Shown one piece after another: positions 45,158-56,154 of a DNA stretch of 64,000 bases. A program made the position numbers and the translations under genes. Positions within the stretch are counted from its first letter, which is position 1. Each line of letters starts with the position of its first letter. Under the pieces are notes generated by a model that saw only the letters and a list, made by a program, of their open reading frames with translations, was not told the DNA's origin and ran no database searches. Source of the DNA: Flammulina velutipes (lineage: Eukaryota > Basidiomycota > Agaricomycetes > Agaricales > Physalacriaceae); the NCBI GenBank assembly GCA_011800155.1, contig CM022377.1, positions 1,798,001-1,862,000 of the forward strand, in the 5' to 3' direction.

Positions 45158-48009
45158 ATCTTGATGGTGGTTCGTAGGCAAGCGGCCAGCGATGACATTG
45201 TCGAGAGATAAGGCTTGCGATAGGCAGATTATAGGCACAACAGTTAGGATAAGAAGATATACAGAAAAATGTTCACAGTTGGCGCTTCAACAGCTTCAGT
45301 ATCCAGTACTCAGTGGCTGAGAAGCTGGAAGCTCAGCGCTCCGAGTCGGCGCACAAGACTTTGTTGGCATGGAAGTTTAAGGAGAGATCGGCCCCGAGTG
45401 TAGATCATCAACGTGGCGTTATTACCTGTTCTTTCTTTCGTCCTTTCATGATGTCTAACTGCCTGGCAACGTTTGCTCTCGATACCCCTTCATCCTCATA
45501 TTGGCGGTGCGAATTAAAGGATGGAACTTTATCTTTCTACCTGCATCTATCTCCCGACGGTATTACGAGTCCTGAGAACTCATATCCAGAATGCAATCCT
45601 CAGTCAGGCGCGGCACCCGGCATTCTCTGTAGTAATAGACTAATGTGATAAGATTTTCACATACCATCCTACCAAAAGGATTCGTGGCGCTAAACAATGT
45701 ATGTCCAACCACTGCACCTACGGCACTATCAAAATTGTCCGTTCTCTCCACCCTTCCCGCTCTCTGATGCTATATCCACCTTTAATTCTTCTAGGAGTGA
45801 CCTAATGTTACACATCTGTGTCCCAAATGGACCTGCTTTACACTGTTGCCATGTCTCTGGGGGTCTCTGATTCCGGCTGGTATGTCAGCCACACTCAGCG
45901 GACAACGTATCCCCGACCGTAACACGACGATTCATCACCCGAAACCGACCTCAATTATGATCTCCTTGGTCGGGAATCCGCTGCTTGCCATCTCTGTCGG
46001 GTTTCGTTCCCGTTGGATCTAAGTTCTAACTATCAAGTATTATAGATTTCCGACGACGTAGGCTTAGTACCTCGCGGGTTTCCGTATCATCTTGGTCACC
46101 AGGTTCAAGAGTGAGCTGAACTCAATTATAACCAGTCAAGCTCTTACGTTCTTTGGGCCACAGGCCCTTTCGATCTACAATGTAGTAGACCGGATTCACT
46201 AGCTTTCGGACTCAAGGGTTATTAACATCACTTGTGGAGGTTCCCAATGGGTGTGAACAGCATCGGACCCCGGACGCTGCGGATAGGCCAACCACATTTG
46301 CCGATTCGAAACTGTAGCAGGTGACGATGCGTGTTTCTATGCTGTCTTGGTCCCGCATCTCACTGTACCCGCCGAGTCAGTGATTCTGAAGTTCGCTGAA
46401 ATCTAGAGCCCGGCTTCAATTCATCTTCAAAATTGAAGTAGGTAAATACTGGATAAACAGTTGCACGTAGTGCAATAGATACCAGGTACTTGAGGTAACG
46501 CGAGTCCTTAGAGTTATCTCGGATGTTCGTCGTCGTCGATTGGAGGACGTCCTATGCGCATGTTAAAGCACAGTCCTGGGTCCCGTTAATGCATATTGAT
46601 CGGTGGTTGTAGGCTCGGTCTGTACCTTCTTCATTGAGTATTGTGATTGCCTATATACGATGTCGGAGCGCCCAACCAGCAATCAGAAGATGAGCAGCCG
46701 TCCTCCTTGTGGTAAGGAGAAACGAGTTCCCGCTTGAAATGTTCTTATCTACTAATCTGGCGTCATTGACGTGTTGAAGGAAAGGCTAGTCCTTACTGGT
46801 GATAATCAGGAAGCCGCGAAACTGCAAGTAAACACACACTGACAAGGGATGATGCGCCTTCGAAAGACGAACCATCGGAAGTCGAGCCACATTCTACATA
46901 AGGTCAGTAAGTAACGCAACTGTGGGTCCCTCGGCGGAAGACGATTCACAGTCCTCGAGACTTAAGCGAGTCGATCGAGGAGAAACTTCTGAGGGCCGAT
47001 GATGGACTAGGACTTTGTTATCCGATGATGCCTTTGCGAGAAATCTTGCGTATTCGCTGCTCAAGGACTTATCACAAGTCAGCGTGGACTACGACCTTCA
47101 ATGTGCGCTCACGGACGACGTCGCTCTCGCGGCGCAATGGCTGTCCGGAGCAGTGCTTTTTGGAGGACCGGAGCAGACTCAACGGCGGGCATATCTTTGA
47201 ATCTGAAGGCGATATGTCGTTTGACGCTACGGTTGCGTCGCGGATGAAGATGGCCTTGAGGGAAACTGCCAGTATGATTACGGTGACCGCAGTGCTGGGA
47301 GAGAGGGAGACTAAGGGATGCAGTTCCGCTTCTAAATTCTATGACATAGCCTGTTGAAATGTAAATACAGTGGCGCAAAAGGAAAAGAGGACCCTCGTCG
47401 TGGAAGTCACGGCCGTACCGCGTTGTGAACCTGAGTCAGTGACAAGAGGGATGAGCAGGGGGATTTACTGTGTTTCGCTCCGCCGGCCAGTGCTATAATG
47501 GGACAATAGGATATAAGGAAAAAATCTGCGGGAGATGAGACATACATACGGAATTATCAAAACAATAGATCCAGATAGTGGGAGACAGTAGGATCTTGAC
47601 GTTCCCAGTTCAGTAGAGTCAAATAACTCACGGAGAGACAAAAGCAAGACAAATAGATAAAAGAACAAAACGTATTGTCAATAAAGCCCTGACTAGTGAG
47701 CAAGACACGGAAGATAGTGCAATGTGGCGTTGATAGTGAGTGAGAATACCCCAATGGGGAACGATCGGAAGGGTTTCCGGGGTCCCCGGTAAAATAGTAA
47801 AAGTTAGTGATGCATCGTACCACCATTTAAAGCATCCAGTTCTTGTGTCCAGGCATTCATCATCCCCCGGTTCGTAGGGCTAGTCGTCGACAGGTTCCCG
47901 TCGTCGTAATTCGTATTCAACTACAATGTATGCTTCTTGTTCTCTCACCACCACCACCTGCTCACCCTTTCCTAGCGTTCGGGCTATTCAGCTCGTTCTC
48001 TAGTCCAAA
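45158..48009. other. 2.8-kb gene-poor stretch
   Basis: The longest stretch without a confident gene. No transposon ends, terminal repeats or RNA gene recognised. At 46660-46790 a small frame starting MSERPTSNQKMSSRPPC precedes GTAAGG and a CTACTAAT branch-type site, and at 47015-47355 two overlapping frames look coding-like (listed separately). The last ~150 nt should hold the HMG-CoA reductase promoter. Confidence 0.45.
47015..47200 (+). CDS. Possible coding exon or gene remnant, unknown
   Basis: The frame reads DAFARNLAYSLLKDLSQVS then DYDLQCALTDDVALAAQWLS and GAVLFGGPEQTQRRAYL before a stop. Amino-acid composition and helical pattern look protein-like, but there is no clear ATG, and a second frame over 47025-47357 is also open to ...SASKFYDIAC. 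I recognise no family. It may be an exon of an unmodelled gene, a decayed gene, or chance. Confidence 0.25.
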   Translation: MLSDDAFARNLAYSLLKDLSQVSVDYDLQCALTDDVALAAQWLSGAVLFGGPEQTQRRAYL

Positions 48010-51000
48010 ATGCGCGCTGTTTTGAGGCCTTTCGTGATTCACGCCGCCTACTCACCCATTGAAACTATCGTCTTCTTCTCTATCATCGGCACACTTGCTT
48101 ATTTCCATGTTCTATCCGCCATAAAGCACTCGGCCTTCTTTGCGACTTCGAATCCAATCACCCTTCGTCCATCGCACGCGCTCTTCACCCAGAATGAATG
48201 GGTGAATGTACGCGAGACAGCCTGGCACCATGCTAAGACCGCTGCTGACGGCGCCATCATCCCCATAGAACTCCAACAAGTTGTCTATTCCCTCGACTCG
48301 GTCCAGAAAAGCAAGGATGTGCGTAGCAGTCGAATGTTATCATTCTACGTTACTGATGCTATCACCAGGCTATTCCTTCTTCACTCAACTTGGAAATGTC
48401 GCCGCTCTCTGAATCCACATTTAACATGACCAAGTTCGTGCAAGAGTCCTTGACTTACGCTTCTGGCCGAAAATATACCTCTGTTTGCTATCGCCCCTCC
48501 ACCGTCGCAACCAACTCGTCGCTGTCCGACACCCCGACATGCTTCACGTCCTTGGCGTCCTCCCCACGCTCCCTCACCCAAACCTTCGCATTCATTCCCG
48601 GATCCCGGGATGACTTCGTCGGGACGCTATCACGTTTCAGCAGGGCTATAGTCGACGAAAAGGACGTTCGTTATGAGCTGGAGACTCGCGAACAGGAAAC
48701 CATCGGCGACATGAAGAGCAGCAAGTGGATCGCTTATGCCATGCGTGCATTTGCCCTGAGGTTCTGGGAGCTTGCCAAGGTCTGTTCATTCAACGTTTCT
48801 TCGTTCGTACCTTTCTGACTGAGATTGACATAGAAAGCTAACTCGTTGGACATTATCCTCATCCTTACTGGTTACATTCTTATGATGGCTACTTTCTTCA
48901 TCCTTGCCTCCCGCTCCCGCCAGCTTGGATCCAGTTTCTGGCTACCATCCGCCATCGTCTCGTCTGCTTTCCTGGCGGCTCTTATGTCACTTCCCATCGC
49001 TATGTGGCTGAAGATTCCTGTGGATCCCGTGGCCCTTTCGGAAGCTCTTCCCTTCTTCATTTGCACCGTCGGATTCGATAAGCCTATGCGACTTGCGCGT
49101 GCCGTCTTCAAGCATCCTCATTTGACCAGCCCTGTTGGTGGTGCAAGCTCCGGAGGCCAACTCAAACCTGCAGGAGAAGTCGTCCTAGAGAGCCTCACCA
49201 AGGTCTACTATCCCATCATCCGCGACTATGTCATTGAGATTGCGGTCCTGGTCGTCGGCGCCTACAGTCGTGTCAGTGGTCTCCGGGAGGTCTGCGCTCT
49301 TGCCGCCCTCGTCCTTGGCCTTGATTGCCTCCTGCTATGCACGTTCCTGGCGTCTATCCTTACTATCATGATCGAGGTGAGATTTTCAACAGTCCGATCG
49401 CGACTATTGTTTTTCTTATTTTGAATGACGCTAACGAGTTTTATTGTTTCATTTCAGGTCAACCGCATTAAGACTGTCCGTGCACTCAGGCGATCAGCGT
49501 CGTCAACTGGCATCAAAACTGACGGGACCATTGGAACCGCTCCGACAATAGAGTCCCCTCAGATCAAGACGAAACTAACGAATCTTGTTCAGAGTGTTCT
49601 TGGCGTCAAAGGATCCGCTCGTGGAAAGAAGGAGGACAAGGTGGAAAACCCTGTCGCTCGTCTAAAACCCATTTTGGTACGACAAAAGCTTGATCGTTGA
49701 GGTCTTGTCTGATTTTCTTGTTTAGATTGCTACTTTCCTTTGCCTGCACATTCTGAACTTGTGTGCTCCTTTGACCCCAACGCGCCAGAGTACATATGTT
49801 TCGACGGTGCGCAAGGTGGATATCACAACCCCGACCATGCGATACGCTCTAGGAGCTCTTGCCGACTCGGAAGTCCCCGCGTTCGACGCCGAGGAGGAAC
49901 TTAGCATTTTGGTCAAGGTGCACCCTCCGGTCCACATTCGCGTTGTCCCTCCTCCAAGCATGATCGCCACTGCTGCACCTTCTATTCCAACCACCGGATC
50001 TCGCACGACGAGCGAACTCGTAGAAAGCTTCATGTCTGCATGGTCTCGCCTGGTCGGTGACCCTCTTTTGTCCAAGTGGATCGTCGTGGTTCTGGCGATG
50101 AGCATCAGCTTGAATGGGTACCTACTCAAGGCGATTGGCGCGGGTCTTGCTGGCAAGGGGCACACCGTGAAGAGCGGAGGCGTTCGTTTCAACAGTGAAG
50201 ACAGCGAAGGAAAGACCGCGGTGACTCACGAAATGGCTGTACCCATCGTTGCCCGTGCCGTGGTCGAGAGGCCTACTCCTCGCCCGGTGAAACCTGCCAC
50301 GTTCACTCTCGACGATGTTGACAAGAAGCTCGCTCGCGTAAAGCCTACCAAGCTTCACCTTATGTCTCCTCCTAGTTCCACCGAGTCCTCGGCATCCGAC
50401 GATGAGGAGTCAATCGCTGCCGACTTCGTTCGTCCTTTGGAGGAATGCATCAACGTTTTCGAGAACGGACCGAAGCCTGTCTCGGTTTCTTTGGCGATGC
50501 TCAACGACGAAGAGGTGATCTTGTTGGCACAGAATGGCAAAATCGCAGCGTACGCCCTGGAGAAGGTCTTAGGTCCCGATGAGCTTGAGAGAGCTGTCCG
50601 GATTCGCCGTGCTTTGATTTGTGAGGATTTTCTTTTCCCTTGACTTTTCTTTTATTAACTTGGATCTCTCAGCGCGCTCTTCGAGAATCAGTACTCTGGA
50701 GTCTTCCGACATCCCGATGTCAAACTACGACTACTCCCGTGTCATCGGTGCTTGCTGCGAGAACGTTGTTGGATATATCCCCATCCCTCTCGGTATCGCT
50801 GGCCCTCTTCGAGTCGATGGCGTCCTGTGCCCCGTTCCCATGGCCACTGCTGAAGGTACACTCGTTGCGTCCACTTCCCGAGGCTGCAAGGCACTCAACG
50901 CAGGCGGAGGCGTCACGACTGTTGTCACTCAGGACGGCATGACCCGTGGTCCCGCTATCGACTTCCCATCCATCGTTGTCGCTGCCGAAGCTAAAGCTTG

Positions 51001-51999
51001 GGTTGCCTCTCCTGAAGGTTACGAAGCCATCAAGGTAGCCTTCGAGTCGACATCGCGCTTCGCCAAGCTTCAGAGCTTGAAGACGGCTATGGCTGGACGC
51101 ACGCTATTCATCCGATTCATGACTGCTACGGGTGATGCGATGGGCATGAACATGATCTCGAAGGGTACAGAGAAGGGTTTGGAGGTTCTGCAACAACGCT
51201 TCCCCGAGATGGTCACTCTCGCATTGTCGGGCAACTATTGCACGGACAAGAAGCCTGCCGCGATCAACTGGATAGAGGGACGAGGGAAGAGCGTGGTCGC
51301 TGAGGCTGTTATTCCTGGCAAGATCGTGCAGACGGTGCTCAAGACGACGGTGGATGCGCTATGTAACCTCAACACGAAGAAAAATCTGGTGGGCAGTGCT
51401 ATGGCCGGTAGCGTCGGAGGCTTCAACGCCCATGCCGCGAACATCCTGACTGCGATCTACTTGGCCACTGGACAAGACCCTGCGCAGAATGTCGAGAGCT
51501 CGAATTGCATAACTTTGATGGAACCGTACGTCTCTTCGTCTCGATTCTCTTTCTTTCGCTAATTCTGTCTTTTAGAACGAACAATGGCAAGGATCTACTC
51601 ATGACCGTGTCGATGCCATCCATCGAGGTCGGAACCGTTGGCGGTGGTACGATTCTTGGTCCTCAAGGCTCAGTGCTCGAGATGCTTGGTATCAAGGGCG
51701 CCCACCCGACGTCTCCAGGCCAGAACGCTCAGAGCCTCGCTCGCTTGATCGCTGCGGCGGTCATGGCTGGCGAACTCTCCCTACTCAGTGCACTGGCCGC
51801 CGGACATCTTGTCCGCGCCCATCTGCAGCACAATCGCTCACAGGCCAATACCCCTGTGAGCTCACGACCAGTGACGCCTGGACCCAACATCGAACCTTCA
51901 GCTCAGCTGATGCCACGGTTTCTGAAGGCGTTCGCTCCTCTTACGCCATCGTCGTCTACTTCATCACTACCACCATATACATTAGAAGAGAAGCCTTGA
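48010..51999 (+). CDS. HMG1: 3-hydroxy-3-methylglutaryl-CoA reductase (HMGR, class I)
   Basis: Rate-limiting ER enzyme of the mevalonate pathway, feeding ergosterol and farnesyl synthesis. The N-terminus has membrane spans ([20 protein letters not shown]) and a sterol-sensing domain: [79 protein letters not shown]. After a linker with a further span ([20 protein letters not shown]) comes the catalytic domain: [40 protein letters not shown] (catalytic Glu), [13 protein letters not shown] (Asp), [14 protein letters not shown] (Lys), [15 protein letters not shown] and [19 protein letters not shown] (catalytic His). About six short introns. Ends TLEEKP at 51999. Farnesyl supply links it indirectly to pheromone lipidation, but proximity is not evidence of joint control. 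Confidence 0.95.
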
Positions 52000-52454
52000 T
52001 TTGTGTAGGATATAGTAATATATAATAGACGTTGGACCTGGAAACACACTGCGAGATCGTTTTGATATGCTTCAAGCTTCGACACTATGGTGTGAAGATG
52101 ATGTTCTTGGGACGATGTGTATGTATGTCATTGGGCGGATACGCAAACGCTGTACAGTGAAGCAGATGGACAAGACAGAGTAAAACAACGGGAAACCAAA
52201 CATCAGATAGATTGCGAACGGAAGGTAAATTTGGAAGACGACTTGTGCATAGGTAGTTTGAACTATGCGCACATGATATTGCTGCTCGAACCTCCATAGG
52301 CGATGAATTAACACCATTCAAGTCCCGTAGGATGCGAAGACAACTCGAAATGCGGGTAGATGGGCTATCACAGTATGGCTAACACAAATATTAGCGTCCT
52401 GTTTAACAAACCGTGTCTGCAGGGAGAGAAGTGTGTATGATCTTGTGACTTGGC
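52000..52454. other. HMGR 3' flank
   Basis: 455 nt of 3' flank with AT-rich sequence just after the HMGR stop (52008-52030). No separate gene seen. Confidence 0.4.
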
Positions 52455-52660
52455 AGTGCAGAAGCCCTAACCACAAGCGCCCTCTCACGAAATCTTCAAA
52501 ACCAAGGCTATAAAAGCAGGTGTCCCATGCTTCCCCTCCCAAAAGACACCCTTGCCATCATACCACCACCATCTCGCTCCTGCCCCACATCTACATCCTG
52601 GACAAGCAAACCGACCAAGCAGAATCCATTGGTGAGGGTCCCATGGCTAAACGAGAACAC
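52455..52660 (+). promoter_or_regulatory. Promoter of DUF6699-like copy B, matches copy A promoter
   Basis: GCAGTGCAGAAGCCCTAACC, TCACGAAATCTTCAAAACCA, TATAAAAG at 52509-52516, TCCCATGCTTCCCCTCCC, GCAAACCGACCAAGCAGAAT and CCATTGGTGAGGGTCC lie in the same order as in the inverted copy A promoter. Confidence 0.7.
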
Positions 52661-52710
52661 TGTGACACTAGTGTTAATGGAGCGCCATTATAGAAGACAG
52701 CAAGCGTACC

Positions 52711-53460
52711 ATGAGCGCCGTTGTCACCTATAACATGATTTGCATGCAAGGCGCGTCATCGTCGGCGACAAACGCATATACACCGCCGGCCACGCCATCG
52801 CGCCCTCTGACGTCGAGAGTCAAGCCTGATGATAACCGCGTCCTGATAAGACCTTTGCGGATGTCGACTAGGATGGTTGGGCACAGAAATGACTGCTACT
52901 CATCACCAGCTAGTGGTGAACAGGTATCCTGCACGCAGCCTGCGACACGCCGATGGCATAGACGGGGCGCATCCATGCCGCTTCCACCTCAGATATCAAA
53001 CGATGTTGAGATTGTCATCCATCCGCTCCTTCAACAGTGCCCCGGCAACATTGACCTCCGCCAGCCTTGGGAACGTGTACGAGCAGACTGGGACGCAACG
53101 CTAGACGAAGTAGCGACGAATCCATTGATTCCTTCTCTAGCAATTACAAGTCGGCTCCTGCAATGGCCCATCGTCGTACAGCGCTCGGAAGACAGGGCAT
53201 ATGTCACCGTGGGAGACGTTCTGCGCACTATGTGGACATTTTTTCAAATACCGCTGTCGTACGAGAGCATCCCGGGGTCGGCATCATTCGGGACAAAGAG
53301 AATGCGAATGAGTGGCAAGATCGACAGCTCGGAGAGCTACTACCAACAGGGAGCAGCCTGTCGGGTTGACCTGATGATGGGGCAGACGTCGTTTGTCGGG
53401 CTGAGCAAAGCAAGGGGAGAAGCGGATACGTGGGTACTCCGAGTAGCGTCGGGATTCTGA
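52711..53460 (+). CDS. DUF6699-like protein, copy B
   Basis: Intronless, 249 residues, paralogue of copy A. C-terminal landmarks: VIHPLLQQCPGNIDLRQPWE, ATNPLIPSLAITSRLLQWPI, VTVGDVLRTMWTFFQIPL and GQTSFVGLSKARGEADTW, ending VASGF. The N-terminal half (MSAVVTYNMICMQGASSSAT onward) is diverged from copy A and low-complexity. The conserved promoter and an intact frame argue that both copies are live genes. Function unknown. Confidence 0.82.
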   Translation: MSAVVTYNMICMQGASSSATNAYTPPATPSRPLTSRVKPDDNRVLIRPLRMSTRMVGHRNDCYSSPASGEQVSCTQPATRRWHRRGASMPLPPQISNDVEIVIHPLLQQCPGNIDLRQPWERVRADWDATLDEVATNPLIPSLAITSRLLQWPIVVQRSEDRAYVTVGDVLRTMWTFFQIPLSYESIPGSASFGTKRMRMSGKIDSSESYYQQGAACRVDLMMGQTSFVGLSKARGEADTWVLRVASGF

Positions 53461-54705
53461 GCTATTCGGCGGGTTTCCATTTCCATATTTTCGTTTGTTG
53501 TCGGTATTGTACAGTGACGAGCGACAGACCGCAGAGTAGATCTGAAGAAAAGTGTTAGTATACACAGCACTATGTGCCAGTAATGAGATGACCTACGAGA
53601 ATATGATAGCAGTGATATAGGCGAGTTGTCGAACAATGGTGGTGGTGGCAGTTTAAGGTCAGCTCAGCGCTCAGTGGTGGCTGTGCTCGTGATACCGGGA
53701 CTTTTCGGTCCGAGCACCGTGCCTATACTCAGACTGCTAAGTATCACGGTTAGTACATTACATGCGAGCCAAATTGCTTTTCTGCGGATGGTAATTAGAT
53801 GTCATAATGTGGCGTCAAATTCATGACAATTAGAAAAATAAAGAGTTAGTATTAGAAATGCCTTGCGTTTACATACTTGGACCATCTGAATGAGATAGAC
53901 GTATGGGCAGTTGAGCGATATTTTAAGTGCACAGTGTTTGCCCGTCGAGTAGCCTGCTTACAGAGTTGAGAGGAGAGAAATAAATGTTGCTACTAGGCAC
54001 TAGTAGCCTGAAAACACTCGGTTCGTGAGTCCAGACCTATCATGGTAAGCTATATTAGCTGATTAGGACCAATAGGGCATTATATCACTCCCTGTTGCGC
54101 ATACTTAAAAGAACTTATACGTGTCCTGCTGAATCATTGCCGTGGGAAACCATACTACGGACTTTGAAGGACTTAAGTCCGCCGGCGGGCAATTATCCTT
54201 ACCCTGAGTACCGCTCTATTACAACTTGCGTCCAACTGTCGTCGGTACAACGTCGGGAGGCAAAGCGTATAGTTGGCGATTCTGATCAAGGTGCGAGTAT
54301 CTGAGTACCTCATCTCAACCTTTCGCAGGCACCCCGAACCGACTCCGACCGGCTGTGGGCCCCTCTTCTTGCTTTTCTTCTTCTCAGCGACAAACTCCAG
54401 CTGGCGTTACATAGTTTTACTGGTACCAACTGCATCTCCTTCGCTATGCCCTTCCCTTTCAGCTAGTAAAGGACGCGTCTGAATGCTGGGGCCTGAATAG
54501 GTATATCATCCATAGTCACAGCGGCCTCCTCTGGACGCTACTTGGCCAATTGTCACCCATATGGGGACAACAGACTATTGTCGTGTCCCATCACGATAAG
54601 CTGCATAGGTCTTAGCTTGTGATGGGAGCGCCTACCGAATATCTTATTGTCCTCGCCCTATAAAAATCAAGATGAACTCACACCATGCTTCACTACACCA
54701 ACACC
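53461..54705. other. Gene-free stretch
   Basis: About 1.2 kb. Short unsupported ORFs only. CCTATAAAAATC at about 54657-54668 is a plausible TATA region for the first GNAT gene. Confidence 0.45.
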
Positions 54706-55665
54706 ATGCCTCGGGTCTCATTGAAGACCAACATTGCTGATCTGGATTTGGAGGATATCCAGAGATCGCAGTGCCTCTTTTCCGACCTTCATGACCACAC
54801 TTCGGATGTTCGAGGAATCGATGACGTTTGCACTTTTGTCGTCAATGCGGCGTATTTCGCTGCCATTAAGGACCTGGCTTTGACCGTCTTTCCAGAGAGG
54901 ACTGAAGAGGTATACCGGCTTCTCGTTTGCGCATTCCCGATGTTGACTAACTTCACCTGCAGGCATCACGAACAAGTCTGCTCGTACCCAACTGCCTTCT
55001 GAAGCATATGGTATCTGGCTTCGTATACCTCGTCCAAACGTACCAGTCCCCTTCCTTCGAGAACGTAGGCGAGCTGTCGATAGGTATCATTCTCGATGAC
55101 AGGTTGCGCAATATGGGCGTGGCGAGGGAGGCCGTTGAACAGGTTCTCGAAATAGCCTTCGAGAAGCTACACTGTCAGCGAGTCCAAGCGTTTGTTGTGG
55201 ATAGTCCTGAGAAGAAGAGGAGCTTGAATCTTTTTGGAAAACTGTAAGTTGATGTCCGTCTGGCTGTCCATTGTATTGCTCAAAACCTTGTGCCAGACAT
55301 TTTGGATACGAGGGTATACGGCGCAGGTCGTTCCTCACGCACAATATGGAAGAGTGGAAGGATACCACATGTTTAGCCATGCTTGCTACAGATTGGGCAG
55401 TACGCAATACGATCGATCCCGTTCCCGCGAGCGCCTGGGAGGAGCTGTTTCTTCGGCATGAAGCAGAGCGCAGGAACTTCTTCGTTACCACCACGAATTG
55501 TTCAAGGTGAAGCAGCGCCTCTTGTGTGAAGAACGAAGTAGAGAGATCGAGTGGAGGAATCTTAGGCTTTCTATTTGCCATGATCCAGTTTCTGTGGACG
55601 ATGCTGCAGATCCTGAGTATCAGTTTTCTGATACTGACGAAGAGGATCCTTACCTTTCGGACTGA
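54706..55665 (+). CDS. GNAT-family N-acetyltransferase 1 (RimJ/RimL type), probably frameshifted near the 3' end
   Basis: Start MPRVSLKTNIADLD aligns with MTRIMLKEGLDVRD of the neighbouring paralogue, so ATG 54706 is preferred over 54685. Exons join at FPERTEE|ASRTSLLVPN and FGKL|HFGYEG. GNAT core: VSGFVYLVQTYQSPSFENVG, LSIGIILDDRLRNMGVAREA (acetyl-CoA loop region), VEQVLEIAFEKLHCQRVQAF, VVDSPEKKRSLNLFGKLHFG, and EWKDTTCLAMLATDWAV. The frame stops at 55510, but from about 55475 the next frame reads ELLRYHHELFKVKQR and runs to an acidic tail (DPEYQFSDTDEEDPYLSD, stop 55663-55665) like that of the paralogue. This points to a single-base loss that removes the tail while sparing the GNAT core. 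Substrate unknown. Confidence 0.72.
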
Positions 55666-56154
55666 TGCCTGTACTTCTATGTTCTAGACGCTTTGTGTAC
55701 TTTGCATTTCTCATTTGTAATACTCAACAAGAATGTGGCGCAGGGCTAAGTCGATTCAACAATTTACACAAAGCTCTGGGGACCAGGTACATACTCCTTT
55801 ACATTCTAGTTGTAGCGCATGAACTAAAGTTTCGTTACTGCGCACTCGGTAATCGTCATTCTATGACGACGAGTCGGACAAACAACACCTTGAATATTAA
55901 TCGGAGGTACGGCCCGAAGTTTGCGTTCGACTCTTCTACTTACTTCAACCTGAGCTCGACGTTCAACACTTTTCAACGACAAAACCCATTGATTATAAGA
56001 CCTGTCCTTCTTTCATTTTGGTCACTAGGCGCTCAATCAACGATGAAGCCTATTTCCGTAGGTGTTCAACCTGATTGGACAACACCCGGCGCTTAATTAT
56101 CGACTCTATATAAGCCTGTGCTCCCGCGGTTCCCACAGTTCTCTCTTGTTCACA
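55666..56154. promoter_or_regulatory. Region between the tandem GNAT genes
   Basis: 489 nt. CTCTATATAAGCC at about 56103-56115 is a probable TATA box for the second GNAT gene, 40-50 nt before its ATG. Otherwise nothing recognised. Confidence 0.5.

Noticed and set aside
48846..49424. Multi-span hydrophobic segment as a possible STE3-type pheromone receptor
   Set aside because: Sequence, flanking exons and the downstream catalytic domain show it is the sterol-sensing domain of HMG-CoA reductase.
53990..54045. GGTTCGTGAGTCC as a possible tRNA B-box
   Set aside because: The spacing inside the box is wrong and no paired acceptor or anticodon stem could be built around it.
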